A stretch of DNA of 64,000 bases, from NCBI RefSeq assembly GCF_032854445.1, contig NC_088307.1, positions 1,304,001 through 1,368,000 on the forward strand, written 5' to 3'. The translations under genes and the position numbers were made by a program. Position 1 is the stretch's first letter; each line of letters starts with the position of its first letter. Positions 41,267-51,659 of this stretch are shown one piece after another. The notes under the pieces were generated by a model. The model did no database searches and was not told the DNA's origin. It saw only the letters and a list, made by a program, of their open reading frames with translations. This DNA comes from Liolophura sinensis (taxonomy: Eukaryota; Mollusca; Polyplacophora; Chitonida; Chitonidae).

Positions 41267-41848
41267 ATACCAGAGAGTGTAATTCACGTTTATAAATACA
41301 AGACCATATTTTGCGAGATCCGATATGTGTAAGCCAGTGTCTTCCCAAGCTTGACAATTGCATTACTGATTTGTTACTGGTCTATACAGGTCGGTGGTAA
41401 AACAATAAAAATTAGGTCGGAAATCTGAAAGTTCCGTAAATAGCAAAAAGGATAACTCTTTTGACAACTGAAATTTCGAAGGATGTCACTAGAAGTCAAA
41501 TGACTTAGATTTAGACCTGAAGTGTTCGATCAATAGCATCGTCTGAAGGCGGCTCATACAACACAGTTCTTCTAGTTTTACTCCATTGGTCAGCTGAGAC
41601 GAGTCGATAGGACGAATCAGACCAGTTTGAGAGTATTTCCGATTGGTCGAAACCAAGAAAGGTTACTTAATCTGTTTTAATCTCCATTCATCAACAAATG
41701 ACAACAGCCTCCATGTTATTTTTCATCGCTTATAATCGTTTGATTTCGGTGGCATTCTGAAGTTCATACTCTTATAGTTTCGTCTTTTACCCATTGCTAA
41801 TTTGTGCCTAAAATTTGCGCGCGCTAAATAGCGCTAAATATATCAGCC

Positions 41849-42046
41849 TTACTGTTGCTTTCTGACGGACTTGAGAACCGCTTCCAGAGTCACAAAAACT
41901 TCCAACTTTTTCAAAAGTTCATTTACGAGACCTTGTCTCATTTTCGTGTGACTAAAACCGGTCCGATGCATTCTGGGAACGTCGTATATGTAGCAAGTGG
42001 CAATGCATCCTTGCTCTCCTTCATTACCTGATTTTCTCGAATATTT
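41849..42046 (-). other. Exon-like frame repeating the C-terminal motif of the neighbouring gene
   Basis: Minus-strand open frame of 65 codons ending in TAA at 41851-41849. It contains KMRQGLVNELLKKLE; the gene at 43140-42181 ends EMRQGIANETLKKLGLL. Over the shared 16 codons most base differences fall at third positions, as expected if both were selected as protein. It may be an alternative last exon of that gene, or the remnant of a tandem paralogue. No ATG is needed if it is spliced; an AG precedes the frame near 42030. Confidence 0.4.
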
Positions 42047-42180
42047 TCAAAGTCTCACTAAGATCTAACATTCTCAGCGTCTCACTTAAACTTCCTTGGC
42101 CTGATTGTATCCTGGTGAACTGGTGACTATATATCCTTGTTATTTCTCAAATACGACGACATCTTTATGCATTTCGTATG

Positions 42181-43140
42181 CTACAGAAGTCCTAGCTTTT
42201 TAAGAGTCTCGTTTGCAATCCCCTGTCTCATTTCCTTATAGTTGGCACAGGATAATATATCTGTAGTATTGTTCAATTCTCGTCGCTTTTTAATATACGT
42301 GTTAGATCGGTTTATAAAAGTAGGTTGTCTCCCTTGAACAAATGTCGGGTTCCGTCGACACATTCTTGGCACTGGTATGTTTCGACGGGCTTGGCTCGCT
42401 TCCTTTCGCACAAGACCTTCACCGGATGGTACCTGTAGAGTACTATCGCTTGAAGCTGCTGCGACATTTGGATTGGTTGCGACATCTGGGACTGTTATGG
42501 AATTTGGATCGGCTTCGACATCTGGCGCCTCTACAATAACGGGTACAACCTGAACGTCATCAGTTTTGGGAACTCCTTCTACATTCGCTGAAAGTTTTGG
42601 GTTATCTGCTTTCGCATCGACAACATCGCCTTGTTTCGGCTTTTCTTGTGATTCATCGTTGATTTCCGCAAGCTCAGAAATAGCTGGCTGATCAGTCACC
42701 ATGGAGTCTCTCTGGACGTGATCGAAGTCTGACCTTTTACCCGGAAGTGACGTATCGGCTGTCGCCAAAAGCGAAGGGTCCAGCGAAAGCCGGGTGTTGA
42801 TGAGACGTCTGGGAGAGGTGCCAGAGCCTTGTGTAAATAGATCAGGTTTAATGGAGAAGGAATGCCGCCTGCTCGGAGCAATCGCCTCCATCGTAAGACT
42901 TCTCGTCGACAAACTCAAAGCTCGTGGATTTCGCCTCTCGTGGTGAATGGTGTGCCGAATTTTGATGAGTTCAGCTTCGATCTTCTTTTTTTCTCTGTCC
43001 ATATACTTCATCTCCAGACTTTCCTGGAGGGGATTTCGGTGTTCGCGCAGCCTACATTGCAACAACAACGCCTCGTGTTTACCTTGACCTCGCAGTAGGT
43101 CCTCGTGTCGTTTGCGCTCCTTCTCTGCCCAGCCGCTCAT
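42181..43140 (-). CDS. Unrecognised charged protein with predicted coiled coil, 319 codons
   Basis: The ATG at 43140 has A at -3. The frame extends upstream only to a TTG codon, so I take MSGWAEKERKRHEDLLRGQG as the start. Residues 4-75 are rich in Glu, Lys and Arg with a heptad-like pattern (SLEMKYMDREKKKIEAELIK), so probably coiled coil. The middle (about 80-215) is polar and Ser/Pro/acidic, with tandem-like PDV/PNV phrases (VEAPDVEADP, VPDVATNPNVA), probably disordered. The C terminus is basic and ends EMRQGIANETLKKLGLL. There is no signal peptide or membrane segment. I do not recognise the family. Length, lack of stops and a second diverged copy of the tail motif nearby argue that it is real. 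Confidence 0.72.
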   Translation of the reverse strand: MSGWAEKERKRHEDLLRGQGKHEALLLQCRLREHRNPLQESLEMKYMDREKKKIEAELIKIRHTIHHERRNPRALSLSTRSLTMEAIAPSRRHSFSIKPDLFTQGSGTSPRRLINTRLSLDPSLLATADTSLPGKRSDFDHVQRDSMVTDQPAISELAEINDESQEKPKQGDVVDAKADNPKLSANVEGVPKTDDVQVVPVIVEAPDVEADPNSITVPDVATNPNVAAASSDSTLQVPSGEGLVRKEASQARRNIPVPRMCRRNPTFVQGRQPTFINRSNTYIKKRRELNNTTDILSCANYKEMRQGIANETLKKLGLL

Positions 43141-44664
43141 CTTGGCAAACCCGTTACAGAAGCACAATTCAACGTTAAAAACCCAAGTGTTCTCAATTAC
43201 TTGTACGAAAACCCGACTCCTCCAATATCACTTTGAAACTTCGTTTTTGTCCTTGACTTTTTTCATACTCTGTCATGATTTCTGATTTAGCAACAGCTCA
43301 GCCAGGGCCATAGGTATAACCTGTGACCAAAAGCGAAATGAACACATGAATGACAACACTATTGTTTGTATAACATGCATGATACACGAGAAAATACAAG
43401 AAACAGAGCATGAAATCTCCAATGATATAGCGCCTGTTAATTTTTTTTTCATCCAAACAGCGCCAATAATACGAGAAAAACAAGAACAACATCAGAACAG
43501 TTGATTCAGGTTAAAGCTGAAATGCCTATTGACACCTTCCGTGGCATCAGTACAGGTCCTATAACCTCACATTTAAAGCACAAGTTAATGGCTTCCTTTT
43601 CATGCGATACTGTGCATGGATAGATCTAAAAACAAACCTGATTAAATGCTCTGTCTGCAAAAAGTGCAAATTTGAGGAAGAAATTTTCAACAAAGAACAA
43701 CATAAAATCTTTGTGGGCATTTGAGTTCACACGATATCCTTAAATATACATATTTACTTACTTATGCCACCCGTGAGTCCAAAGGTAACATACCGAGTAT
43801 CGGGGAATTTGGAAAGGGAGCCGGCAGTTCCAGCTTAGGTGCCGTTTTTTTTTCTGTGGATTGCACGTGAAATTGCGCCGTGAAAATGAATAAACATGGC
43901 CCCTGTCCCCGCGTGTCCCGTTCATACACATATGGCTCTGAGTTCAAAGGCTAAGGTTATCGGATCAAACAAACTAGATTGCCAAATCTGCCCTGTGTGA
44001 CGTAACTAAATCGTTACTCACCTGTGCATTTGGCCTCGGACACAACCGTTAGTTCTAAAGACTGCGCAATAGTAGCCACGCCTTAAAGATTCAATGCTGT
44101 TCTTATGTGAACTTTTCTCCTGTGTTTATTTGGGCAGGCAATAACAGCAGAATGTGTCCCAGGTTGTTGTGCAATTAATCAGGGCTTTACCTATGGCTAA
44201 CGTACCCCACAGACCTTAGCTAACAGGGTATTATAAGGTGAACACCTGCTGAATCGGACTGGGATTAGGATAATCTTATGCACACATACGGCACCTCTCA
44301 GTCCCGAAGCAATGAAAGTCGGCTTATAATGCTTGGCATGTATGATGAAAACAGGTTCCTTTAAATGTCTTTTTTACCTGTTGACCATGACACAAAGGCA
44401 TTTAAATACAAGCAAAAATAAAAAAGAGCAAGGAAAAAATCGAAAAAGAACTTAATATGTGCTTCCGTTTACACTTCAGCATTGAATTTTATTCCTTTTT
44501 GAATGAATGAATGATTATGGCTTATCGCCATGTCAGGATATACATCGATATCGTCACCGAAACATGTTTAAACCAAGATACCACAGTGGCTTGTGGTGCG
44601 ATGATAAAAACATTAAAAATCAAGTAAAATTGACGGAGATGTTTAGGAACGATTTAAAAGAAGG
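43141..44664. other. 5' flank of the coiled-coil gene, nothing further recognised
   Basis: Presumed promoter and leader are here. There is a T-run at 43440-43450 and another at 43843-43852. No TATA box was identified with confidence. Confidence 0.4.
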
Positions 44665-44984
44665 AAAATTTGGAGAGTACTGGGTGTCTAACGGGTTCAA
44701 ACCCTGCTCGGGGCACACCTAAAACTTTAAATGAGGAAGTTGTAGCTTCCTTCCTTGAAGATCAGCATTAAGGGGATAGTGCAACGTATCAGTCATCCAA
44801 TCGTGTGGTGCTGCTTACTGGCAGCGGGAAGGTCGTCTCAGTGAAGCAGCACTAGATAAAAGAGTGGTGGGAATTCGGTCCTGCAGCAAGCATGTACATT
44901 ACAAGCAGTCGAAGTACTCCTTCGCCGTCAGGTGACTGAAAAAAGTACGACGTCCAACCCCAATTACTCACTCCCTCCCTTCAT
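44665..44984 (+). repeat. SINE family B body
   Basis: A B-box-like gggttcaaaccctgctcggg at about 44694 marks a tRNA-type head. The body gaggaagttgtagcttcctt, ggggatagtgcaacgtatca, gtcgtctcagtgaagcagca, ctagataaaagagtggtggg is shared with the copy at 51060. It ends at gactgaaaaaagtacgacgt, caaccccaattactcactcc and is followed at once by a SINE A tail. Confidence 0.82.
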
Positions 44985-45062
44985 AATGCTGACCCCCGTC
45001 GTACAAGTAAAATAATTTTGAGCACGGCGTTAAACGTCAATAAAATAAATAGATAAATAATG
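44985..45062 (+). repeat. SINE family A tail joined to SINE B
   Basis: ccttcataatgctgaccccc, gtcgtacaagtaaaataatt, ttgagcacggcgttaaacgt, caataaaataaatagataaa. It joins directly to the ACTC end of the family B element. Confidence 0.82.
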
Positions 45063-45954
45063 AAATAATGAAATAAATAATAGCTAAGGTAAAGAGCAGA
45101 TAAAAGATGAGAGAAAATGTTAACGACTGCTCTATTAGGTTAGTAAAATACTAGAGTACATGCAAAAATAGTTGTTGATATTTAAAATTCTTTGAAATTT
45201 AACACACAAGCTCAGTGTTGATATGTAAAAGTATTAGTGTAATCAAAATTTTTAGAATGAATTTGTCATAGTGTAAATATATAACACATGGCCTACTCGA
45301 TACATTATGTGACATTCTGGCAGTAGATATTATCTTCCTGCAATAATTACCTTTCTAAACTTTGAATACTCGATGCTTTTCTGTAAATTTTTATACAAAA
45401 ATTTATTTCTAGTAAACAGGTTATCTAATTTTAAATTAAGTCAGTTCAATAATCGTATATAAAACATTAAATGGTCAAATGTTTGATTCCATCTATATAT
45501 ATATATATATTGATTTTGCAAAAATTTGTCTTTTTTGACATTTGGAATTTTTTTTATAGGGAAATGATTCTTAGTTAAGTTATGATTGTACAATATATAG
45601 TAACATGTCAAGCAAGTCGATAATATATAAGAAATGTTCTGTAAGACCTAGCCTCTGTTCAGTACTATCCTATGCCAGGTACGAGAATTTTCAACCATGG
45701 TGAGATGTGTGTGGCTACCTGTAATTATTTCTGTATCTTTTGTCATTTAATAATATAAATATTAATTTTAAATATTGTACATCCCACTGCCGATCATATA
45801 GTTTTTTTGCAACATCTCTTTCCATATTTATATTCATTACCAAATATACGTTGCATAGTAAATATTTTCATCGGGTGTATTATTGGCTGGTAAAATTCGA
45901 TTTCAAACAATTGCCTTTCTTGGTACGGGTACCGCAACAATCAACTGTAAAAAC
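45063..45954. other. AT-rich intergenic sequence
   Basis: Very AT-rich with a short (TA)n at 45494-45510. No gene or repeat family recognised. Confidence 0.55.
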
Positions 45955-46335
45955 AATCAAGCACAACATTTTGATGAATTCAAAAGTGTATCAGCTAACC
46001 CTATAGAACTTAACGCTTTAGAAAATAGCCATTGTACCACAGACGATACGCCCGAGGAAATTATACACTGGCAAAATTAACGTAACAACTAGCTTGTATT
46101 ACTTCTCAGAAAATACTTTTAACTCTGATCCTTCTACACTGTCAGATGAACGCCATAGTCCACCTTTGGTCATCCACTTCAACCCGCGCAGATCAAATGC
46201 ACTTCACTGAAATCATAAGCTCAGTAGCTAATCTTCGAACGAACTTTTATGAAATAGGTATTAGTGAAAGCTGGCTTGATCCTTCTGCTGAAGGTCTGTG
46301 TGATGTTAAAGCATACAGATCAGCTATAAAGGTTA
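45955..46335 (+). mobile_element. LINE endonuclease N-terminus, degenerate scrap
   Basis: A frameshifted + strand reading gives HSPPLVIHFNPR and then SVANLRTNFYEIGISESWLD, PSAEGLCDVKAYRSAIK. This follows the usual start of the apurinic-type endonuclease of LINE ORF2 (hydrophobic strand, N-R-S, then GISETWLD). The reverse transcriptase part is absent; the 65-bp array follows immediately. Clade not assignable. Confidence 0.5.
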
Positions 46336-46342
46336 GCAGATG

Positions 46343-46682
46343 ACCAAATCGCAGTTGCTGTTAGTGCTGACGGGGATAAACGGGCCGGTCAGCCCGGTCA
46401 GCCTACGGCCAAATCGCAGTTGTTGTCAGTGCTGACGGGGATAAACGGGCCGATCAGCCCCCTCAGCCTACGGCCAAATCGCAGTTGTTGGCAGTGCTGA
46501 CGGCGATAAACGGGCCGATCAGCCCCCTCAGCCTACGGCCAAATCCCAGTTGTTGTCAGAGCTGATGGGGATAAACGGGCCGATCAGCCCCCTCAGCCTA
46601 CGGCCAAATCCAAGTTGTTGTCAGTGCTAACGGGGATAAACGGGCCGATCAGCCCCGTCAGCCTACGGCCAAATCCCAGTTC
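46343..46682. repeat. Minisatellite, 65-bp unit, 5.2 copies, with internal dyad
   Basis: Unit ccaaatcgcagttgttgtca, gtgctgacggggataaacgg, gccgatcagccccctcagcc, tacgg. Within each unit ctgacgggg can pair with ccccgtcag (perfectly in the last full unit, with one mismatch in those reading ccccctcag), giving a 9-bp stem with a loop of about 17. Much richer in G+C than its surroundings. Confidence 0.93.
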
Positions 46683-46689
46683 CAAAAAA

Positions 46690-48164
46690 CCTCTTCCCTC
46701 CTCATACGGCCACAGACCCCATTAATTTTCCAAAAGCGACAATGTTAACGTTGGGCGCTGTAGCTCAGTCCCAAACATTCCGTGGCCAATAAGATTTGGT
46801 GCATACCTGGCCCAGTCTGTGAGGAAGAAGCCATAAAAATCTTGACATAGGTTGACCGTCAAAATCTGGACCTTTCTATGCCGGCAGCTGGGAGGGGTGC
46901 CTAGCAACCCCAAGGGGACGTCATTCTCATGTCTCCTTGTGTCATCTCGCCCAGAATTTCAAACTTTCATCATTAAAACTCATTCCTGCCCAAAGCCTAG
47001 AGAATTTCCATCCGTTTGATATCAAGCATGCAACTGTACACCAAAGATGGCAGGCTGGCAGCAAAAAAAGACTCTACACTCTAAAATACACAGAATTACA
47101 TTCGTGTTACATTTCCGAAAAATGGAAGTTGGAATGGAGGTATTTGTCCATACCATCTCTGTCTGCAATCAGCTATCTCCCACCATGTGTCGCTCTGTAT
47201 GTCCTACCACAAAATGCCTTTCACTACATTACATCAATGAACATCCCAAAGGAATCAACGCATATCTTTGCCAGGAATCGCCGATTTTCCCAAGAGGGGC
47301 TGATTTTGACTGACTGTGGAGCTGGTGTACACCCGCTAGGGTACACCCGCTAGTGTACTCCCGTTTCTTTTCTTGTGATGGTGGGAGACCAGCAATCTTC
47401 AGTGTATTACACAGGGAGCATTTGTCATTTATACCGAAGGGACTGGGTCTATGTGAGCTTATGAGTTATTTCTTCTGTGTTAAACTGTGTTACATGTCGC
47501 AATATTTTTAAACAGCTGAAAACTGTTAACCTTCTACACTTGTGAAAACAAACCGGAGTTATTCCCCTTGAAACGTCCTCTCACAAGCAGAACTGCTGAT
47601 TCTGATGGAATATTTGACGATTTAACTGTATATATGTTAATAAATGGATTTCAGTGTTTACAGTGTTCGAAGTCAAGGAACTGGGTTATAACAAAGGTTA
47701 TATTGGAGCATTTCAGACTAGAAATATATTTGGTGTTAGAGATCGAATAACTGCATCAAGTGACTGATTAGAGTTTTGACAGTCATCCCGTAAATCTGTA
47801 GCGGTATCTCCAAATACACGACGTAAATGTCGGCCTATACGATACCAAAACGTAAGGGATTTGGTTCGGAGTCGTGAGATTAACCAAAGATTAACAGACG
47901 ATAAACAGAGAGCAGGGTAAAGTCTGTGGTCTTAATCTCTAGAGTTCATAGGACTGGTTTTAAAAATCTGCCACAGCAGAAGTGAAATATAATAGCAACA
48001 CATAGATGTTTTTTATCGTCAGCCACCAATTCAGAAATCTTCGTTTTGGCATGATATGTACAGAGTTAACAATGACAGATAGATTGAATACAGAACTACC
48101 TTTTCATTAAATAAGCTGTCCGGAACTCACCAATGAAACACAAGATGTGACTTGTACAGTACTA
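46690..48164. other. No supported gene
   Basis: A 138-codon + strand frame (46937-47353) has no motif I can name and is probably incidental. A short direct repeat (gtacacccgctag) sits at 47328-47353. Confidence 0.4.
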
Positions 48165-48740
48165 TAGACCCTTGGATTGCGTTTCATAATACCTCCTCCC
48201 TGGGGTTTTGAGATAATAGTTGACGTGTATAATACCATAGACCCTTGGATCGAGTTTCATGATGCCTCCTCCCTGGGGTTTTGAGACAACAATTGAGGTG
48301 TTTAATACCACAGACCCTGGGATCGAGTTTCATGATTGCTCCTCCCTGGGGTTTTGAGATAACAGTTGACGTGTTTATTACCACAGACCCTGGGATCAAG
48401 TTTCATGATGCCTCCTCCCTGGGGTTTTGAGATAACAGTTGACGTGTATAATACCATAGACTTGGATTGAGTTTCATGATGCCTCCTCCCTGGGGTTTTG
48501 AGATAACAGTTGACGTGTTTATTACCACAGACCCTTGGATCGCGTTTCATGATTGCTCCTCCCTTGGGTTTTGAGATAACACTTGACATGTATAATACCA
48601 TAGACATTGGATCGCGTTTCACGATGCCTCCTGCCTGATGTTTTGAGAGAACATTTGACGTGTTAATACTATAGGCTCTTGGATCCAGTTTCATGATGCC
48701 TCCTCCCTGGGGTTTTGAGATGACGTTTGGGTATTTTGAG
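48165..48740. repeat. Minisatellite, about 72-bp unit, 8 copies
   Basis: Unit: accatagacccttggatcga, gtttcatgatgcctcctccc, tggggttttgagataacagt, tgacgtgtttaat. Minus-strand frames read VISKPQGGGIMKLDPRV repeatedly, because 72 is divisible by three; one- and two-base indels shift some units to another frame (LKTPGRRHHE). Confidence 0.94.
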
Positions 48741-51059
48741 ACAATTAATTTCCGTGTTCTCATGGCTGACTGGAGCTCACTCAGATATCCAGATTAAAAC
48801 TTGCTATTTCATTGTGTCTGCAGAGGACACAGTTACTCAACCTCTTGAGGATGATCAGTAAATTGCAGCGACGAAGAGCACAGTTAACGTTTTCCTTTCT
48901 GGGATATCATCAATATAGAACTCCTAAATTCGTGAAGTCGAATCTCACAAAAGTTACAACTCTCGATGGTCTTTGAGAACTCATGGAAGGTTCATATTGC
49001 TAGACACTTGGTAAACGATTTTTTTTTACTCCTGATTCTAGACAACTGTTCCAGTATGTGGACATTGTGAAATATTACTCATTGATTGGTTGAGGCATAT
49101 TGGCTGCAATAGTTTCGATCCGAATAATTAAATGTCAGCGTTTGTCTGGTTATTGTGAAAAATCAGGTTTATTCTCTAACTTGATCCCGAATTATATCCT
49201 ATCTTGTGTGGTAATCTTATAACTATTGTAGAAAACCCCAATATGTTTAACGGCTAAAAAAACTTACTCCAATACGACAGCTTTTTTTTTTTGCTTCGTT
49301 TGTCTTTTTTCCAGTAGTTTAGGGGCTGTCTTTGTGTGCTGAACCCGGATATGCCATTGTTTTATCGGGAGTTTTAAGACTTTCCCGTAAGTGAAAAGAT
49401 ATATAGCAGGCGGTCACCAATGCAGACGTCTTTATAGTGTTGCTTCACTTGAACGCCATGCTGGGGACACAAGTGATGACGCCCGGCCCGGTCACATTGT
49501 ACTGTTCCCCATCCGAAGAGTGTCTGTATTAAGTAAAAGTTTGACTGGAAGGGATTCTTTTTATCATGTCCGTGTTCTGTTTTTAAATAAGGTTTACTGC
49601 GATTTAGTGCGGGATCAGGTTAGGAATTTTGCGTCACTCATATGAAAACCGACGGTCAACCACACGTTGATCTGTTGATCAGCGCTAATTCTCCAGAGTT
49701 TGGCTGTTATGTTGGACCTGCGCCGCCCCACACTTTAAGACCATTGTTTTATGTGACTCTCGTTACAGTATGTGTCGGTGAACCAGCGATGTGCAGCAAC
49801 ATACGTATATACTGAGGAAGCCGGAAATTGCTTGACGCCTGCACTTATACCATGTACTGCCCGAGTAATATGTAAACAGATGCGTCATTTATTAAGTATA
49901 ACTCTGTAAAATGATAAACAGTACCCTAACCAACGCACAGGGGGAAGAAAGAAGCCACAAGCTGCATGTGTCAGTGTCCGACAGAGTACGACGATCGCTG
50001 TGCCCAGAAACCACCTGGTATAGATTGAACAGGTAGCGTAAATATTTATTTATATACAGACAGTTTTCATACATGCGTAACCAAACGAGAGACCCTACCA
50101 TGGAACAGACAAGGAGGAAAGCACCACTGAACAAAGCTGGTCGGGGCACCTCCATTAGTTCATTTGATTTGTTTATAATTTAATGGTGTTTAGCGAAGTA
50201 CTCCATAAGTTTTCACGTACCGGCATATAAAAGTAGACCAGGTCTGGGGTGGAGGTTTTCTTGTCGTACCCCTGATAATCATAACGTGTAGTGAAGACTT
50301 CTAAGTATTTGGCCAAAATGGTACAGATTACAGTTATCTACATAGAGTTTGTAAAAAAAACAAAAACATGTAGTTATGTTAAATAAAACAATTAAAATAC
50401 AAAAATAAATTTAAATCTCCCATTAGTGTTTAAATGCTCAATGGATGTACAGGCTAGGGGTGTAGGGTACAGTACGGATTTTGTTAAACTGGAACGGTAA
50501 ACTGAAACGAAAACGAAACAAACGAAACACTATAAAACGGCAAGTAGAAGCGGAAGGAAACAGAGCAAAAATAACGAAATGGATAACTGGGTGATGGTTA
50601 TCAAGTTATCATGAAACTACCAGCACTCTGGCTTAGCTGGGCTCTCTGAATACCCAGTGGGGTACGGCATGCGCCAGGGACAGGCCCTGGGAAATTGGGA
50701 CAACGTGGTGTGATACTCCCTTCCTCCAAGGGTGTGCATAGCGTATATAAGTATGTAGGCAGTGCGCTAAATGCAGACAGCTCCATGCCTTGTCAGTCCG
50801 TTACACACAGTTTTTACACTCATAACTCAGTGTATAAAGTACATCAGCTCCCAGCAATCGTTTTATTTCTCTCAGAATGTACATAAGTTTGACATCAACT
50901 TTTCTTTTTTATTAAGTAAATTTATTTTTAATTTAGAACAAAAATGAACAGTACATACATATAGAGCACCGAGCATAAAATTTGGTGGCAGTTTATACGC
51001 GGCCATATGATTACATAAACTATTACATTTTAAAATATTAAACTATTAAATAATCTTCG
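48741..51059. other. Intergenic sequence, no supported gene
   Basis: Short open frames only. Nothing of recognised family. Confidence 0.5.
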
Positions 51060-51365
51060 TACCGCACCTCCTGGGTCGAGTCACACCAAAGATTTTAAAA
51101 GAGGAAGTTGTTACTTCAGCAGGCGTTCAACATGAAGGGGATAGTGCAACGACGGGTTGACCCGTATCAGTAGAATGGCTAGAGTGGTGCGGCTTACTTG
51201 CCTTCGGTAAGTCGTCTCAGTGAAGCAGCCCTAGATAAAAGATCGGTGGAAATCCGTCCTGCGACAAGGAGGCACATTACATACACCCTAAGGATTCCTT
51301 CGTCGTCATATAACTGAAAAATTGTTAAGCACGACGTTAAACCCCAAGCACTCACTCACTCGCTC
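51060..51365 (+). repeat. SINE family B, near full length
   Basis: Head remnant tcctgggtcgagtcacacca (B-box-like), body ttaaaagaggaagttgttac, gaaggggatagtgcaacgac, aagtcgtctcagtgaagcag, tagataaaagatcggtggaa, 3' domain gtcgtcatataactgaaaaa, ttgttaagcacgacgttaaa, and a tail of ACTC repeats. Confidence 0.85.
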
Positions 51366-51659
51366 TGACCGCAACCTAACTCCGTATCAGTGCATAATAA
51401 ATGTGCATTATTTTTGTTAGACTACGCATAATTACAGTATCTTAACTCACCTTGTTTTAAAGACCACATATTTTTTATGTCGAAAAGTACACATGGATAA
51501 ATAGTCAGTAGTAAAAACTTCGCTTTGGGAAAATGCAGATACATACGTATTGTAATTTATGGCGATTTGCCAACGATTTACACCGGCGAGTGCATCTAAG
51601 GCTATATTTTCTTATTCGGTCCTGAACGTAGACTGTTCTTTAGGGGAGACAAATTTATC
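51366..51659. other. Spacer before the 55-bp array
   Basis: Unique-looking, nothing recognised. Confidence 0.5.

Noticed and set aside
42342-43098. Frames antisense to and overlapping the coiled-coil gene
   Set aside because: Shadows of the 319-codon frame, with no independent support.
46937-47353. 138-codon + strand frame
   Set aside because: No motif or neighbour support; a second overlapping frame is also open.
48184-48763. Repeat protein with VISKPQGGG units
   Set aside because: A product of the 72-bp minisatellite; unit indels move it between frames.
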